The position numbers and the translations under genes were made by a program. This document shows positions 8,502 through 10,445 of a DNA stretch of 10,445 nt, in pieces. Origin of the DNA: Synura sp. LO234KE (lineage: Eukaryota; Sar; Synurophyceae; Synurales; Mallomonadaceae); the NCBI GenBank assembly GCA_015143735.1, contig VKHC01000633.1, forward strand, positions 1 through 10,445, in the 5' to 3' direction. Below the pieces are notes generated by a model. The model was not told the origin of the DNA, searched no databases, and saw only the letters and a list, made by a program, of their open reading frames with translations. Within the stretch, counting starts at the first letter, position 1, and each line of letters starts with the position of its first letter.

Positions 8502-9035
8502 GCACCTACTGCATTTGCAGTTCTCTCTGACTGGTGGTCTTCTCTTCAGCGTATTCGCGCCCACGGTATCCACGTCCATACCGATGGATCAGCGTTTGCG
8601 GAAAATCTATCTGCCCGTGCAGGCTGGGGTCACCACGTAATGCATACCTCCTCCGCGAGTGCCGCCTGAACGACGATTGTTGGTCTCAGTTGGGTGACTT
8701 TTGCAATGGTATGTTTTAAACCGAAAAGTTATAGCTCACGGCATGGCTCGGCCTCTCGATTTCTTGGGGGACACTTATACGCGGACACTCTCTGGTGAAT
8801 TGAGGTCAAAATCTGCGCGGGTCCTCTTTGTCCCCTACATCCAGAACGGTATGACATCTACTATCAAGCTACTTCTGACCACACCTTCTCTGCGTTGGTC
8901 GGGAGCCTGGGCATCTTGGACTTGACCTCCGATCATTCTAGATATTGCACTCTTCATCCGGCTCGGTCGAAACTACTCCTGGAGGGAGCATTCGATTGGT
9001 TTCGTCATATCACTCTCTGTGTACGACGCTCCTAA
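8502..9035 (+). pseudogene. Degraded RNase H-like domain, likely from a retroelement
   Basis: One + frame runs from 8502 to TAA 9033-9035, about 177 codons, interrupted only by TGA 8667-8669 and TGA 8796-8798. It contains HTDGSAFAENLSARAGWG (Asp codon at 8583), which matches the first strand of RNase H type I: a catalytic Asp in TDGS, then GWG. A second Asp in HLYADTLW (codon 8784) lies 67 codons on, close to the 60-residue spacing of the first and third catalytic Asp in the family. EGAFDW (Asp codon 8994) lies at roughly the distance of the last one. The catalytic Glu is not evident. No intact start and no reverse transcriptase motif is visible. The TDGS motif is directly seen; the retroelement origin is inferred. 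A chance match in a random open frame remains possible. Confidence 0.42.
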
Positions 9036-9169
9036 CGGCCCTAGGCGATTCATGTCACTGGCTTTTTCACCACCAACCTCGATCCGACACAGAACAAGAG
9101 TTTTTCTAAAAAAAGGCCCTCTATTTTGTCCCACATGATCTTGCCTCGACGATGACTTAGTTCCTTCAG

Positions 9170-9510
9170 CGTCAGCCCTCTTCTCATCAGTCTTCTGCTC
9201 AAAATCATCTCTTGCTTCTTGCCCGCGTCCTCGATCTTTTCTTCTCTGCCTGCTACACTCCTGCCCGCGAAAACTCTTTTAATTTTTATATTAGCATCAC
9301 TTTTTCCTCTCGACACCGTCATCGCGGATGTCTACCCCTTCCCCCCCCTCCGCCGCCGCTACGCTTCATTTTCAACCCCCTCCCTACGGATATGCGTTCT
9401 TCTTCCGCTCTCCTATTCTTCTGCTCCCCTTCTGTCTTCCTCTTAAACATAACTCCTTAAGACCCTCGCCTACCCCTCACGCAGCTCCTCTGTGCCACCA
9501 CCTCTCCGCA
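9170..9510. other. Strongly pyrimidine-rich block on the + strand
   Basis: C and T dominate the + strand across about 340 nt, including CCCCTTCCCCCCCCTCCGCC near 9337-9356. Because stop codons need purines, all three + frames stay open here, and the minus strand gives a Lys/Arg/Glu-rich frame (9322-9050). I regard these frames as effects of composition, not as genes. The tract could be a transcript leader, a promoter element or a structure-forming polypyrimidine region. Confidence 0.5.
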
Positions 9511-10445
9511 TGGGTGTTCTGTCTCTCAGAACCCCCGCGTTGGTCGATCCGTTTGTGGCCCAGAGATGTGAGATGTGGTCTGCGACAGTGCCGGCTCGCG
9601 CTTCGGTTTGCAAGACCTGCTTCCTCCCTCCTCTGTTGACTTTCATCCTGGTCATCCCAGGGATTTTTCGATTATTCGATTATGCTCATGCCGATCGCTT
9701 ATGAATGTAGACAACCCCTGTATACTTCGTATTAGCCTGTTTACCTATATATTAGTTTGTTCCCAATCTTCGTAAGTTTAAATTATTTGATTTTGGAATG
9801 AAATTCTTTTCATACACGCTGCAAAATGGGATTGGCTAGCAAAAAGGCGAGAGGTCAGACACGTGAGGATCAGTTGCGGGATACTAGATGGGGGAACCAG
9901 AACCGTTGGCAAACGACAAAAGCCACGAACACTTAACACGGGACAAGTTATCTGCCCATAGCTGTTTAGTAATAGGCCCAAGAAACGGCACCGGCACGCC
10001 ATTCTTCGAGTGTAGAACTGTCATAGATATTTGCTCACAATGTTTGGACGGAAGGACGGAAGCGGGCGACAAAGGGATGAGAGATTTCGACTCAAACTAG
10101 AATGATAATGAGCCATCTACCTTGGGAGACAATTGCTGTGGCTCAAATCCGGATTCCTGGATTACAAAAATGAACAACAAAGCGCCGCTCAAGTAATTCA
10201 CGACCGCGGCGCCGAGGTTCGGTCTAGCCAAGGCATCTCAATTTTCCGTTCATGATATTAAATTAAGTTAATGCTGAAAAATCGTCTATCCAGAACAAGA
10301 CTAATATCTTTTTTCAAACGAAGCTAGTAGTGTATACCCGACAGTCGTACTACGCACAGATCTTCATCCAACAAGGGGTGAATTCGAAGGAAAAATCAAA
10401 GTTTAAAGTTACCGAAATCAAATCGAGTCCCTCAACGAAACCAAA
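9511..10445. other. No recognisable gene
   Basis: Short frames of up to about 70 codons occur on both strands (for example + 9888-10100 and - 10072-9884), overlapping each other with no conserved domain. The last 200 nt are AT-rich. I see no tRNA, rRNA, telomeric repeat or terminal repeat. Confidence 0.45.

Noticed and set aside
9050-9322. 90-codon Lys/Arg-rich minus-strand frame starting with ATG
   Set aside because: It is explained by the purine-rich composition of that strand; no domain or splice signal supports it.
9212-9655. Several overlapping + frames rich in Pro, Leu, Ser and Phe
   Set aside because: Pyrimidine-rich DNA contains few stop codons in any + frame, so openness here is not evidence of coding.
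9888-10100. NGTGTPFFECRTVIDIC as an APE-type endonuclease fragment of a LINE
   Set aside because: It vaguely resembles the ...GTPTF...S-ID block, but no GDFN motif precedes it and no SDH motif follows in any frame.

Overview
The window looks like a piece of a nuclear genome from an intron-bearing single-celled eukaryote (protist). The evidence is a kinesin motor gene, spliceosomal-type introns of about 77-97 nt (5' GTAAGA, GTGAGC or GTGAGT; 3' ...AG) that join exons in phase, and AT-rich intergenic DNA. There are no bacterial operons or Shine-Dalgarno signals. The short introns together with a NACHT/kinesin fusion would fit an intron-rich flagellate such as a fornicate (Kipferlia-like). That name is only a guess from general resemblance; no marker gene is present.

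Positions 1-2702, + strand, hold the 3' part of a large gene, cut by the left edge. It encodes a STAND/NACHT-type ATPase region, a winged-helix region resembling those of nephrocystin-3-like proteins, and then a complete kinesin motor domain. A previously hidden intron (2487-2573) restores a 42-codon last exon that ends at TGA 2700-2702. The obvious stop at 2529-2531 lies inside this intron.

Positions 2703-3114 are AT-rich intergenic DNA with a 3' inverted repeat. Positions 3115-3666, + strand, hold a small ankyrin-repeat gene. It is split so that each repeat is one exon: two internal exons of exactly 102 nt (34 codons), then a 75-nt terminal exon with its stop, all in phase 0.

Positions 3667-5084 have no convincing gene. 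They contain a stop-interrupted minus-strand frame, a cluster of short repeats and hairpins (4391-4592), and two similar GC-rich hairpins with the same loop (about 4788-4985).

Positions 5085-9035 look like decayed coding sequence on the + strand. Long stretches of single frames contain far fewer stops than chance would give, broken by isolated stops and frameshifts. The only recognisable motif is an RNase H-like segment (HTDGS...AGWG) near the downstream end at 8502-9035. I read this as a possible retroelement relic of undetermined class.

Positions 9036-10445 contain a strongly pyrimidine-rich block (about 9170-9510) and then sequence in which I recognise nothing reliable.

The two intact-looking genes are on the same strand and both encode repeat or scaffold type eukaryotic proteins. 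Nothing in the sequence shows that they act together.
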